Of a stretch of 64,000 nucleotides of DNA, positions 45,344-53,866 are shown one piece after another (positions within the stretch are counted from its first letter, which is position 1; each line of letters opens with the position of its first letter). A program made the translations under genes and the position numbers. The DNA comes from JANSYA01 sp965243385 (GTDB taxonomy: Bacteria; Spirochaetota; Leptospiria; Leptospirales; Leptonemataceae), in assembly GCA_965243385.1 (NCBI GenBank), contig CBDEUV010000002.1:3596001-3660000 (forward strand), given 5' to 3'. Under the pieces are notes generated by a model. That model had not been told where the DNA came from. It did no database searches and worked only from the letters and a program-made list of their open reading frames with translations.

Positions 45344-48235
45344 TCAGCCGGGGCGACCACCTCCGGATTTACGGTGCAGCTGGATTAATTTCTCGAATCC
45401 GCGATCGCCGGGCATGATATAAAAGTAGAAGAGCGTACTGTCGTTCTCCAGCTTGAATTCCGTTTCGATTACCAGCGTGGCATGGGTGTCGTCGTGTTCT
45501 TTGAGCAGATTGCGTTCGAAGACCTGCGCGAAATTCGGCACGTGCACCGGCGCGGTCGGCAGAATGCGCGAGCCGGCGATTTTACTCATTGCGTTGGTGA
45601 AGGACACCGCCATGAGATTCGTGAGCTCGCGAATGGCGGAGACGGTTTCGGCTCCCAGCGTACGAAAGCGTTCCGGATCGTACATCATCGCCGCGAGCTG
45701 GATCAGATTCGCTTCCGGAATGATCAGCAGCATATTGCCTTCCAGTTCTTGCTCCAGATTTACGTAGAAGGCGTGCGCGCCGGATTCCCCGAAATTCTTT
45801 TGCATGCTGGACTTGAGGCGAGTCATGCTCTGGATGCGGGTTTCGCTGAAGCGAATGTCGATCGCGGGATTCTGCGAAACCCTTCGGACCGCCTGGATCG
45901 ACGCGGCGCGCCCGTCGCGAATCATGGCCTTAATCACGGAAAGATCGGCCTTCCCGAGCGCGAAGGCGGGCTGCGAAGCGGTCGGTTTAACCGACGACGC
46001 CTCCGCTTTCGGAGCCGCCGCGACGGCGCCGGCGGGTCGGGCAGCGCTGCGTAGTTTAGGACTCTCCGCGGCTTGCGTCCGGGCCGGCGTTGTTTTGACG
46101 TCCCGGTTCGAAACGAGGCCGCCGCCGTTGCCCAGGAAAGAATCGATCAGCCGCTGAGCGTCGAGGATCAAACAGATTTCGCCGCGGCCGAGAATCGCGG
46201 CGCCGGCGAGCCCTTCGATCTCTTCGTAGTTGCGGGCCAGCGATTTTATCACCATATCTTCGTAGCCGAGCAGATCGTCGACGAGCAGACCGACTCGATC
46301 GCCGCGATACTGGACGATGACGACCGGTTTCTTTTCGAGACCCCGGACCTCGCGCCGGTTGATCTCTAAGGTCGCGTGAGTTTCATCGTTCAGCGTCGCT
46401 TCATTCAGTCCGATTTCACGGGCCAGACGGACGAGCGACACGTGTTCGTCGCGCACTTCCACCACTTCGCGCTGTTCGATTTCTCGAATGCCCGCGCTCG
46501 CGTCGACTTTAATCGTTTCCAGAATTGAGTTAATGGGGATCGCATAGAGCCGGTTATGAATCAGGACTTTCAACGCCGTCACAATGGCCAGCGACAGCGG
46601 CAATTGTATGCGAAAACGCGAACCCCGGCCGGCCTCGGAGTGGATCTCGACCTGGCCGTGGATCGATTCAATATTACGACGAACGACGTCCATGCCGACG
46701 CCGCGGCCGGAAAGGTCGGTGACGGTTTCCGCGGTGCTGAAGCCGGGCTGAAAAATCAGCTCGAAGACTTCGCTGTCGTTTAAATCGCGGGCGGCTTCTT
46801 CGGAAATCAGCTCGCGTTCGATCGCGCGCTGTCGGATTTTTTCGACGTCGAGTCCTTTGCCGTCGTCTTCGACTTCGATGAATATATGATTGCCCGCCTG
46901 ATAGCTGTTCAGATTGACCGAACCGGTTTCGTCTTTCCCGGCGGCGGCCCGCGTTTCGCGCGCTTCGATGCCGTGATCGATGGAGTTGCGCACGAGATGC
47001 AGGAGCGGATCGTAGATCATGTCGATTTGAGTTTTATCGACTTCGGTTTCTTCGCCCCGGATATTCAGCGTAACGGATTTTTCGGGATGATTCGCGTTGA
47101 AATCGCGCACCAGTCGGCGAAAACGCGAGAACACGGTGCCGACCGGAATCATCCGCACCTTCATGACTTTTTCCTGGAGTTCGGCGGAAATGCGGCCGAG
47201 CTGTTCGGAGTTCTCGCGGAAATTTACGAAAAGACCGCGGTTGCCGTACTTCGTGCGAAACTCCGCCGCGAGGGCCATATAGTGCGAGTTGGCCGACAGC
47301 AATTCCCCGACCAGGTTCAGAAGATCGTCTACTTTGCGAACGGGCACACGCAGCGCGTCCAGAGATTCGCGCACGCTCGCCGCGGCGGATTCGCGTCTGT
47401 CCCCGCCGCCAGAAGAAGTGCCGGAAATGCCGGAATCTCCCGAGTCGTCGTCCGAGTCGTCTGACACGAAAAGCGTTTCCGCCGCGTCCTCGTTCGGCCG
47501 CCGGCCCTGAGCGCCGCCCGGGGCGGCCGCTCCGTCTTCGGGGGCCGCGTCGATCGTCATGCTTTCCACATCCAGGCTGCGAAGGCCTTCGCGGAGGTCC
47601 GCTTCGCTGGCGGCGGTCCAGAGATAGAATTCCAGCGCACCGCTGAATTGGGGCGCGTCGTAGTCTTCGATCGCGGGGCTTTCCCGGCGGATTTCACCCA
47701 ACTCGGCTGCTTTGCGCCGTAATAGATAGGCCCTGGCCCCCGGTAGAGCGATGCCGTTTTTGAGCTGAATTTGAATATGAAAGAGGGTCTGGCTTTTGGA
47801 GGCCGAAGCTTCGTCCGGGGCCGCAGCCCCGCTTTGCACCGCCTCGCCGCCCGCCAGAAAGGCTTCGATGCGGCTCGCCAGGTCCGCCACCGAGATTTCC
47901 TTCGCGGAGGGATCGCTTTCGGCGAAGGCGTCGAGAATCTTGCGTAAGGCGTCGCCGGCCTCTAAAAGCAGACCGGTCATGCCTTCTTCCAGGCCGATTT
48001 GATCGTCGCGCAACTGAGCGAAAAGATTTTCGACCGCATGTGAAAGCTGAACCATATTGTCCAGACCCACGAAGCCGGCGTTGCCTTTGATCGTGTGAGC
48101 GATTCGAAAAATTTTATTAAGCAGCTCTTTATTTTCGGAGTGCGCCTCGAAGTCGAGCAGGGCGTCGTCGTACTGCTGGAGACGGTCGGCGACCTCGGTA
48201 ACGAAGGCTTCTATTTCGGCATCTTCCAGATCCAT
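45344..48235 (-). CDS. cheA: CheA histidine kinase with C-terminal CheC-type phosphatase domain
   Basis: 963 residues. The Hpt domain (1-105) has phospho-His47 in RIAHTIKGNAG. A P2-like region (about 150-240) and an acidic linker follow. Dimerisation is VRKVDDLLNLVGELLSAN. The ATPase has LVRNSIDHG (N box), EVEDDGKGLD and SGRGVGMDVVR (about 330-545). The CheW-like domain begins LKVLIHNRLYAIPI. After an Ala/Pro-rich linker (about 720-755) comes an extra domain of about 200 residues with SAIRELTN and Pro 22 residues beyond the Asn, the CheC phosphatase signature (S/D-x3-E-x2-N-x22-P). Ordinary CheA ends after the CheW-like domain. The chain can therefore both feed and probably drain the phosphate of CheY. 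Confidence 0.93.
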   Translation of the reverse strand: MDLEDAEIEAFVTEVADRLQQYDDALLDFEAHSENKELLNKIFRIAHTIKGNAGFVGLDNMVQLSHAVENLFAQLRDDQIGLEEGMTGLLLEAGDALRKILDAFAESDPSAKEISVADLASRIEAFLAGGEAVQSGAAAPDEASASKSQTLFHIQIQLKNGIALPGARAYLLRRKAAELGEIRRESPAIEDYDAPQFSGALEFYLWTAASEADLREGLRSLDVESMTIDAAPEDGAAAPGGAQGRRPNEDAAETLFVSDDSDDDSGDSGISGTSSGGGDRRESAAASVRESLDALRVPVRKVDDLLNLVGELLSANSHYMALAAEFRTKYGNRGLFVNFRENSEQLGRISAELQEKVMKVRMIPVGTVFSRFRRLVRDFNANHPEKSVTLNIRGEETEVDKTQIDMIYDPLLHLVRNSIDHGIEARETRAAAGKDETGSVNLNSYQAGNHIFIEVEDDGKGLDVEKIRQRAIERELISEEAARDLNDSEVFELIFQPGFSTAETVTDLSGRGVGMDVVRRNIESIHGQVEIHSEAGRGSRFRIQLPLSLAIVTALKVLIHNRLYAIPINSILETIKVDASAGIREIEQREVVEVRDEHVSLVRLAREIGLNEATLNDETHATLEINRREVRGLEKKPVVIVQYRGDRVGLLVDDLLGYEDMVIKSLARNYEEIEGLAGAAILGRGEICLILDAQRLIDSFLGNGGGLVSNRDVKTTPARTQAAESPKLRSAARPAGAVAAAPKAEASSVKPTASQPAFALGKADLSVIKAMIRDGRAASIQAVRRVSQNPAIDIRFSETRIQSMTRLKSSMQKNFGESGAHAFYVNLEQELEGNMLLIIPEANLIQLAAMMYDPERFRTLGAETVSAIRELTNLMAVSFTNAMSKIAGSRILPTAPVHVPNFAQVFERNLLKEHDDTHATLVIETEFKLENDSTLFYFYIMPGDRGFEKLIQLHRKSGGGRPG

Positions 48236-48268
48236 AAATTGGTTTCGCTGCGCTGGCTTTCGCCCGGC

Positions 48269-48793
48269 TCAGGGCTGCGATTCTTCCAGGTCCGCCAGAG
48301 TGACGTCGTCGATGGACAGGATCTCGTCCACGGAAAGCACGCGGGCGATATCGAGCAGGATCAGCACGCGCTTGTCCACTTTCGCGATGCCCATGATGTA
48401 TTCCGCCGAGGCGTTGCGCGAAACCGTGACCGGAGCTTTCTCGATTTGCCCCGGCGAAAGCGTAATCACTTCCGCGACGTTGTCGACGATCATACCGCAC
48501 ATCCGGTTTTCGATTTGACCGATCAGAATTCGCGTAAACTTCGTATACTCTTGCGCCTGCAGGCCGAATTTGACTCGCAAATCCACGATCGGAATAATCT
48601 CGCCGCGCAGATTGATCACGCCCTTTACATACTCGGGACGGCGCGGCAACCAGGTGATCGGCGTACGGCGGATGATTTCCTGAACCTTCAGGATTTCGAT
48701 GCAGTATTCTTCGTCAGCGATATTAAAAACGACGTACTGCTGCGCCATAGGCGCTTCACCCCGGGTCAATGATTTGTCTGGCTGTTGCACCAT
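48269..48793 (-). CDS. cheW: CheW coupling protein
   Basis: 174 residues, one CheW domain that links receptors to CheA. VVFNIADEEYCIEILKVQEI, RRTPITWLPRRPEYVKGVINLRG-type segment and IPIVDLR are standard. IENRMCGMIVDNVAEVI follows. The start could be ATG 48793 or ATG 48748 (MAQQYVVF), which has a better ribosome site (GGTGAAG). It lies 33 bases before cheA. Confidence 0.95.
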   Translation of the reverse strand: MVQQPDKSLTRGEAPMAQQYVVFNIADEEYCIEILKVQEIIRRTPITWLPRRPEYVKGVINLRGEIIPIVDLRVKFGLQAQEYTKFTRILIGQIENRMCGMIVDNVAEVITLSPGQIEKAPVTVSRNASAEYIMGIAKVDKRVLILLDIARVLSVDEILSIDDVTLADLEESQP

Positions 48794-48803
48794 TGATCGC
48801 TCG

Positions 48804-49220
48804 TTATTGCTCGGTTTTATATAACTCGGTGAAGCGATTGATCGTTTTCGCGATCGTTTCTTCCCACGCCTGTCGGACTTCCGGCGTATAACGGGGGTCG
48901 TGTTTTTCGATATTCTCCAGCAGGCTCTGTACCCAGAAGCGATACATATCGGGTTTCACGTTTACGTGTTTGTCGTCGTGAAGTTTGCCGATGCGGTCGA
49001 TCGCCAGTTTGCCGTTTTCGTTCGCGGCGCCGTAGAGCAATAAAAACGAAATCCCTTCGCGCAGGAGGTCCTGCTGCTTGCGCATATCGGTCTTCGAGAA
49101 GATCTGCGGGATCTCGGCGTTACTCGCGAAAAAGGTGTCGTAGAAATCCTGAAAGAAATTGGGCGCGAGCGCGCAGCGTCCGTAGCTTTCGCGCGCGGTT
49201 TGTAGTGCATTGCCGGCCAT
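48804..49220 (-). CDS. Single-domain globin
   Basis: 138 residues, all globin fold. Aligned by eye to flavohaemoglobin, FYDTFFASNAEIPQIF matches the B helix with Tyr at B10. KQQDL supplies Gln near E7. DDKHVNVKPDMY gives the proximal F8 His (KHxxxxxPxxY). B10-Tyr/E7-Gln is the usual distal pair of ligand-sensing bacterial globins. No reductase, coiled coil or membrane segment is present. It sits between the MCP gene (39 bases downstream of it) and cheW (10 bases before it), so it is probably a soluble oxygen/NO sensor or buffer for this pathway. Confidence 0.85.
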   Translation of the reverse strand: MAGNALQTARESYGRCALAPNFFQDFYDTFFASNAEIPQIFSKTDMRKQQDLLREGISFLLLYGAANENGKLAIDRIGKLHDDKHVNVKPDMYRFWVQSLLENIEKHDPRYTPEVRQAWEETIAKTINRFTELYKTEQ

Positions 49221-49259
49221 AAAGTGTATACTCCGTATTTCAGTTTCGATCGCTTGTTT

Positions 49260-51701
49260 TCAATTTTCGTTTTGATTTTCGGTGACGAGCGTAAAACGCG
49301 CCAGGCGGCTGCGCAATTCGGCGGCGCGTTCCGCCAGAGACGCGGCGCGGTCTTTGTTGCCCTGGACGTTCCGCAGGTTGGTCTGCGCCTCCTGGGTCAC
49401 GTTCGCAATCGCTTCGGAAATCGCGGTCACCCGGGCTTTCTGACCGGCTGCGATTTCCTGCGCGTCGTCGGCTTTGCTCGTAATATCCACGGTGAGATTG
49501 GTCACCGATTGAAAGGCCCGGATCTGATAAGAAACCGAACCGAAGATCCGCGTGGATAGTTGCACGATTCCGTTGATGGCCGCGCGAACGATTTCGGAGT
49601 TGGCGGCCTGGTTTTCGACCTTGGCATTCACTTCGGTGGAGAGCTCCTGCACCCGCTGGAAGCTGGAAAGCATTTCACCGGCCCGCCCGGCGTTCGCCGT
49701 GCCGATCTCCTGGATGTTATTGACACTCGCCGTGGTCGCCTGACTGGAGGATTTAATTTCCTGCAGGGCGGTTTTCACGTTTTCGGTGAGCATCGTACCT
49801 TCCTGGACTCGCTGGATATTCTCGCGAATATTCTGGGCGATTTCGCTCGCGGCTTCCGCGGAGCGTTCCGCCAGACCGCGAACGGCCTCGGCGACGACCG
49901 CGAAGCCTTTGCCGTATTCGCCGGCCCGGGCCGCTTCGATCGCGGCGTTCAGCGAAAGCAGGTTGGTCTGGTCGGTGATATCCGTGATCGTATCGATGAT
50001 TTCGTTGATCTGTTTAGAGGATTCGTTGATGGCGTCGATAGCCTGAATCATGTCTTGAAGAACTTTCTCTCCGTTCTCGACCGAAAGCAGGGCTTTGCCC
50101 GCCTGTTCATTCGCGGTTTGGGCCGAGTGCGAAACTTCCGAGGCCGACTCCTGCACCGCGTTAGCGATATCGATGGCCTTCTGCGCTTCCGCCGACATGC
50201 TCTCCGCCGATTCGGAAATCGTCTCGCCGATTCGGTTGAGGTCTTGCATTTCCACCAGCGTGGCCTGGGAAGTACAGCTCTGTTCTTCGGTATAGGCCGC
50301 GTTTCGCAGAGAGGCCATAAAGTTCTCGTCCATTTCGGACCGTGCATAGCCCGCGGCGCCGTTTACCATCTCGACGTTTTCAACGACCCGCGCCGAGTTG
50401 CTTACGATTTCCGCCAGAATCTTTTCAGCGTTTGTCGCATTTTCCATCTGGCGTTCGGTCGCGGTGAGAACGTTGCCGGCATTCGCGTTGATTTGATCGG
50501 AGGTGTCGCCGAGCTGATTCGATACCGTGCGAATCTGTTCGATAATGCCCGCCAGGTCGCGCATGAAGTCGTTGAAACCTTTTCCGATCTGGCCGATCTC
50601 GTCTTCGGAATCGATCGCCGCGTGCCGGGTGAGGTCGCCCTGGGACGCGGCTTCGAAGGATGTGAGCAGTTCGCTCACGTCTCCGAGAAGGCGACGTACG
50701 ACGAGAAAACCCAGCACGCCCGCGGCCAGAAAGGCCCCGAAGACCAGAGCGATGTTGAAATAGAGCTCCAGCGCCGCTTCGGCCTGGCGGTCTTTCAGGA
50801 TATATTCCAGTTCCGGAGCGACCTCGTCGTAATCGGTCCAATAGGGTTCGATAATCGCCGATGCGCGTTCGAAAATATCGGTACCGGAAATGGTGATGTC
50901 TTCACTGTTCTTTTCGATGATTTCTCGCCGAATCAAATCCACAAAGCGGTCAACCTGCTTATTGTGCTCCTCCATATCCTTCAGCGCTTTGATCTTGGGA
51001 TTGTAGCGTCGTGCATCCGCGATAAAATCGCCCTGCCTTCTTTGATCGAAGCGAAGTTCGAACAGGAGCGTTTCCAGCCTTTGCTGTTCCGCCGCGGTCT
51101 TGTTTTTGCGGGCGGCGATTCCGCCGGCAATACCGCGGATCTGACCCATTTCTTCGAGGAGCGGCGGCGCTCCCAGGGTGACGATCGACATGAGGGAGTA
51201 AGAGCGCAGGTCGCTGTCCAGGATCAGGTTCGAGGTTTCCCCGATTTTCTGAATCAGAGCGACCAGCGACTCGTTCAACTCGGTATGCTTGCGAAAGCTT
51301 TCCGCCGCGGGCATTTCGCGCGCGTTGTCGAGCAGATTCCGAGCCAGTTCTCGCAGTCGTCGGGATTCCTGGGTGACTTCAAGAAGGTCTCCGTAGAGAT
51401 CCTCCATATTCTTAATGCGTTTGAGCTGCTGGACCGCGCGCGTTCGCAGCTCAAGAAGCGTGCCTTCTGGAGAAGTATCGCCGCCCAGTACGACCGCCAG
51501 TGTACCGCGATGCAGTTGCATGGTGCGAGTCAAGGGCGCCAGCTCCTCGATGTACAGAATCCCGTCGATCTCCTTCTCGACAAAGTCGACCGTCGATTTG
51601 TTTACGGTCGCGTACAGCTGATAGATCAGAAACAGCGACGCCGTTATCAAGATCGCCGCGATCAATCCCAGTTTCTGTCCCAGCTTGAGGCGCTTTAACA
51701 T
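49260..51701 (-). CDS. Methyl-accepting chemotaxis protein of the che operon
   Basis: 813 residues from ATG 51701 (GAGAT ribosome site). TM1 is about 9-30. A sensor of about 295 residues is helical (NIT-like: SNLILDSDLRSYSLMS, shared in style with the 33760-35763 receptor, ISNLILD). TM2 is about 322-345, then HAMP (to about 400) and a long signalling coiled coil. The tip reads TNLLSLNAAIEAARAGEYGKG, then FAVVAEAVRGLAERS, where Ala replaces the usual Glu of EVR. A pentapeptide for CheR is lacking. It is the only receptor in the operon and precedes globin, cheW and cheA. Confidence 0.94.
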   Translation of the reverse strand: MLKRLKLGQKLGLIAAILITASLFLIYQLYATVNKSTVDFVEKEIDGILYIEELAPLTRTMQLHRGTLAVVLGGDTSPEGTLLELRTRAVQQLKRIKNMEDLYGDLLEVTQESRRLRELARNLLDNAREMPAAESFRKHTELNESLVALIQKIGETSNLILDSDLRSYSLMSIVTLGAPPLLEEMGQIRGIAGGIAARKNKTAAEQQRLETLLFELRFDQRRQGDFIADARRYNPKIKALKDMEEHNKQVDRFVDLIRREIIEKNSEDITISGTDIFERASAIIEPYWTDYDEVAPELEYILKDRQAEAALELYFNIALVFGAFLAAGVLGFLVVRRLLGDVSELLTSFEAASQGDLTRHAAIDSEDEIGQIGKGFNDFMRDLAGIIEQIRTVSNQLGDTSDQINANAGNVLTATERQMENATNAEKILAEIVSNSARVVENVEMVNGAAGYARSEMDENFMASLRNAAYTEEQSCTSQATLVEMQDLNRIGETISESAESMSAEAQKAIDIANAVQESASEVSHSAQTANEQAGKALLSVENGEKVLQDMIQAIDAINESSKQINEIIDTITDITDQTNLLSLNAAIEAARAGEYGKGFAVVAEAVRGLAERSAEAASEIAQNIRENIQRVQEGTMLTENVKTALQEIKSSSQATTASVNNIQEIGTANAGRAGEMLSSFQRVQELSTEVNAKVENQAANSEIVRAAINGIVQLSTRIFGSVSYQIRAFQSVTNLTVDITSKADDAQEIAAGQKARVTAISEAIANVTQEAQTNLRNVQGNKDRAASLAERAAELRSRLARFTLVTENQNEN

Positions 51702-51832
51702 TTCTATCTCCCGAAGTCGACGCGTCCATCGACCTTCTGTCATATTCGCGAAACAACCGCGAATCCTGCCATTAGTATCGGACGGGATAGAACATGGCTC
51801 GCATTATTTTGGGAATGTAAAAAACTGCGAAC

Positions 51833-53815
51833 TCAGCTATCCGTATGCTTACGGAATCGTAACCGTTTCCCCGCGGCGATCAAGTCATATACCCGCCGAA
51901 ATTCGTCGTTCGGTACCCGGCCGTCTGAATCGGCGGAGAATTGCCGGCGAATCCGCTCGACGAAGTACATATCCACCTCGCCTTTGCCTTTGGCCTGGAT
52001 TCGCCCGCGGTACTTACACTGAAAGAAATACCGTACCACCTCGTAAATCGCGCCCGAGATATTGACTTCCCCGGGCTGCCCTCCGGACTCCATGCGGCTG
52101 GCGGTATTGACCGTGTCGCCCCAGATATCGTATGCGAATTTGTGTTTGCCGACGACTCCCGCCATCGCGCTCCCGCAGTGCAGGCCGATGCGGATTTGCC
52201 AGAACGCTTCGCCCTGGGCCTGTTTGATTTCGGCCATCTGGTTCATGAAGTCCCGCATTTCGAGCGCCGCGAGCACCGAGTCGATATGATGTGTGTGGTT
52301 GATTTCCGGCAGGCCGCCGCAGCACATATAAGCGTCGCCGATGGTTTTCAGCTTCTCCAGCCCGTGGCGGGCGATGATTTCGTCGAACTGTGTGAAGCAG
52401 CCGTCCAGTTCCTGAACCAGTTCCCAGGGCAGCAATGTCTGCGCTATCGAAGTGAAGCCGACAAAGTCCGTGAACAGGACCGATACCGATTCGTAGATCA
52501 TCGGTTCGACGCTACCCCGTTCTTTGAGTTCCCTGGCCACTGAGGCGGGCAAAACGTTTTCCAGCAGGCGATCGGATTGCTCCCGCTCAGCTTCGACCCG
52601 CGCCATCAGATTGGAGTTATGCAGGGCGCCCTTGATCTGATCGCAGAAGCGATAGAGCCGGCCCAGATCCGCTTCCGGTAGATTGGCGCCGCCCTGCCGG
52701 ACCCACAACATACACAGAATCGCCACGACCTGGTTGTCCGCGATCAGTGGGATCTGCAGGCAACCCGTAATGCTCAGATCTCTGGCGATGCGCAGCTCGG
52801 TCGGGTTCGCCCTGTGCAGATGCTTTTGTACCTGGCGAATGGTGAGCGGCCGGCGATGCGTATACGGATAATAAATCGAAGAGCTGCCGATTTCGATCGG
52901 CGCGCGAAATTCGTTTAAGAACGTGGTCGTCTCTTCCGGCAGCTGCATGGCGAAGGCGTAGGACGATCCTTTCGTGAAGATTTCGCCGGTGTTCTGGTCG
53001 ACGCTCAAGAGCCACACGCCGTCGGTATCGAAACTGAAAATCAAATGCGTGAGAATCTGACGGATCACGCCGTCCACGTCGCGTTCTTCGTTGAGCTTAC
53101 GCGAAAATTCATTGAGCTTTGCGGTTTCGCTCAGCGCGCGTTCGACTCCCGATTTGGCGCTCTGCAATTCGCGAGTGCGTTCGAAGACCCGCTGTTCGAG
53201 GGTGCGGTTGCTTTCCTCAAGCTCGCGGCGGGCTTCGAGCAGTTCAGCGTTGCTCTGTTCGATTTCCGAAGATAGTTCTAATTCGCGGCTGCTGCGTCCG
53301 CTTTCCCGGGCCCGGGCCAGTTCTTCCGAAAGTTCACGTTCTCCCGGGGAAATCTCGATCACCACCGCCGGGACGCCGCCGTTGTTTTCGGAATGTATCA
53401 GAGATTCCTGCGCGTGGCAGGCGGTACCGAAGGCCAGCGAAAAGATACCGGACAGCTTACCGCGCAGGAACGGACAGCCCCAGCGCCCGGTATCCGGCTG
53501 GCCTTCCTGCAGCAATAACTCCCAGGGGCCGGAGACTTTCAGGCTCGCTCGCGGCGCGCTGTAGTCTACGGACTCCAGCTCCAGGGATCGCCACCAGCCG
53601 GCGTTTGTTCCTTCCTGCGCCCACTTCTGAAGGCCCGCGACGAAATTCTGCTGGCCCAGCTGCAGAATCCACTCGTGGTCCAGCTCGCCGTCTTCGCTCA
53701 CGGAGGCGGCCACCGCGCGGCTGAACAGCTCCGGTCCGGTTTCCCGGGCCAGAGCCTCCATTAAATTGGCGAGACTGGGTTTAAGCCAGAAAGATACGAC
53801 ATCTCGTCCGAGCAT
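51833..53815 (-). CDS. V4R-GAF adenylate cyclase, cytoplasmic
   Basis: 660 residues. The N-terminal domain (about 20-175) resembles the V4R ligand-binding fold: WELLLQEGQ, GCPFLRGKLSGIFSLAFG and CHAQESLIHS. Next come a coiled coil (about 180-235), a GAF domain (about 245-410) and a class III cyclase (about 440-625). The cyclase keeps both metal Asp residues (LFTDFVGFTS, IGDAYMCCGG), the Lys of LEKLKTIG, the Asp of DIWGDTVNTASRM and its Asn/Arg, all pointing to cAMP. No membrane segment is visible. It begins just before the chemosensory operon (131 bases from the MCP) and may be part of it. Confidence 0.92.
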   Translation of the reverse strand: MLGRDVVSFWLKPSLANLMEALARETGPELFSRAVAASVSEDGELDHEWILQLGQQNFVAGLQKWAQEGTNAGWWRSLELESVDYSAPRASLKVSGPWELLLQEGQPDTGRWGCPFLRGKLSGIFSLAFGTACHAQESLIHSENNGGVPAVVIEISPGERELSEELARARESGRSSRELELSSEIEQSNAELLEARRELEESNRTLEQRVFERTRELQSAKSGVERALSETAKLNEFSRKLNEERDVDGVIRQILTHLIFSFDTDGVWLLSVDQNTGEIFTKGSSYAFAMQLPEETTTFLNEFRAPIEIGSSSIYYPYTHRRPLTIRQVQKHLHRANPTELRIARDLSITGCLQIPLIADNQVVAILCMLWVRQGGANLPEADLGRLYRFCDQIKGALHNSNLMARVEAEREQSDRLLENVLPASVARELKERGSVEPMIYESVSVLFTDFVGFTSIAQTLLPWELVQELDGCFTQFDEIIARHGLEKLKTIGDAYMCCGGLPEINHTHHIDSVLAALEMRDFMNQMAEIKQAQGEAFWQIRIGLHCGSAMAGVVGKHKFAYDIWGDTVNTASRMESGGQPGEVNISGAIYEVVRYFFQCKYRGRIQAKGKGEVDMYFVERIRRQFSADSDGRVPNDEFRRVYDLIAAGKRLRFRKHTDS

Positions 53816-53866
53816 TCGTATTGGTACATATCGTCATTGTACCGAATGTCCAGAAATAAAAAGCGT

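Noticed and set aside
49560..51698. 712-codon open frame antisense to the operon MCP
   Set aside because: It mirrors the repetitive coding pattern of the receptor coiled coil. The composition is unlike any protein family and there is no ribosome site.
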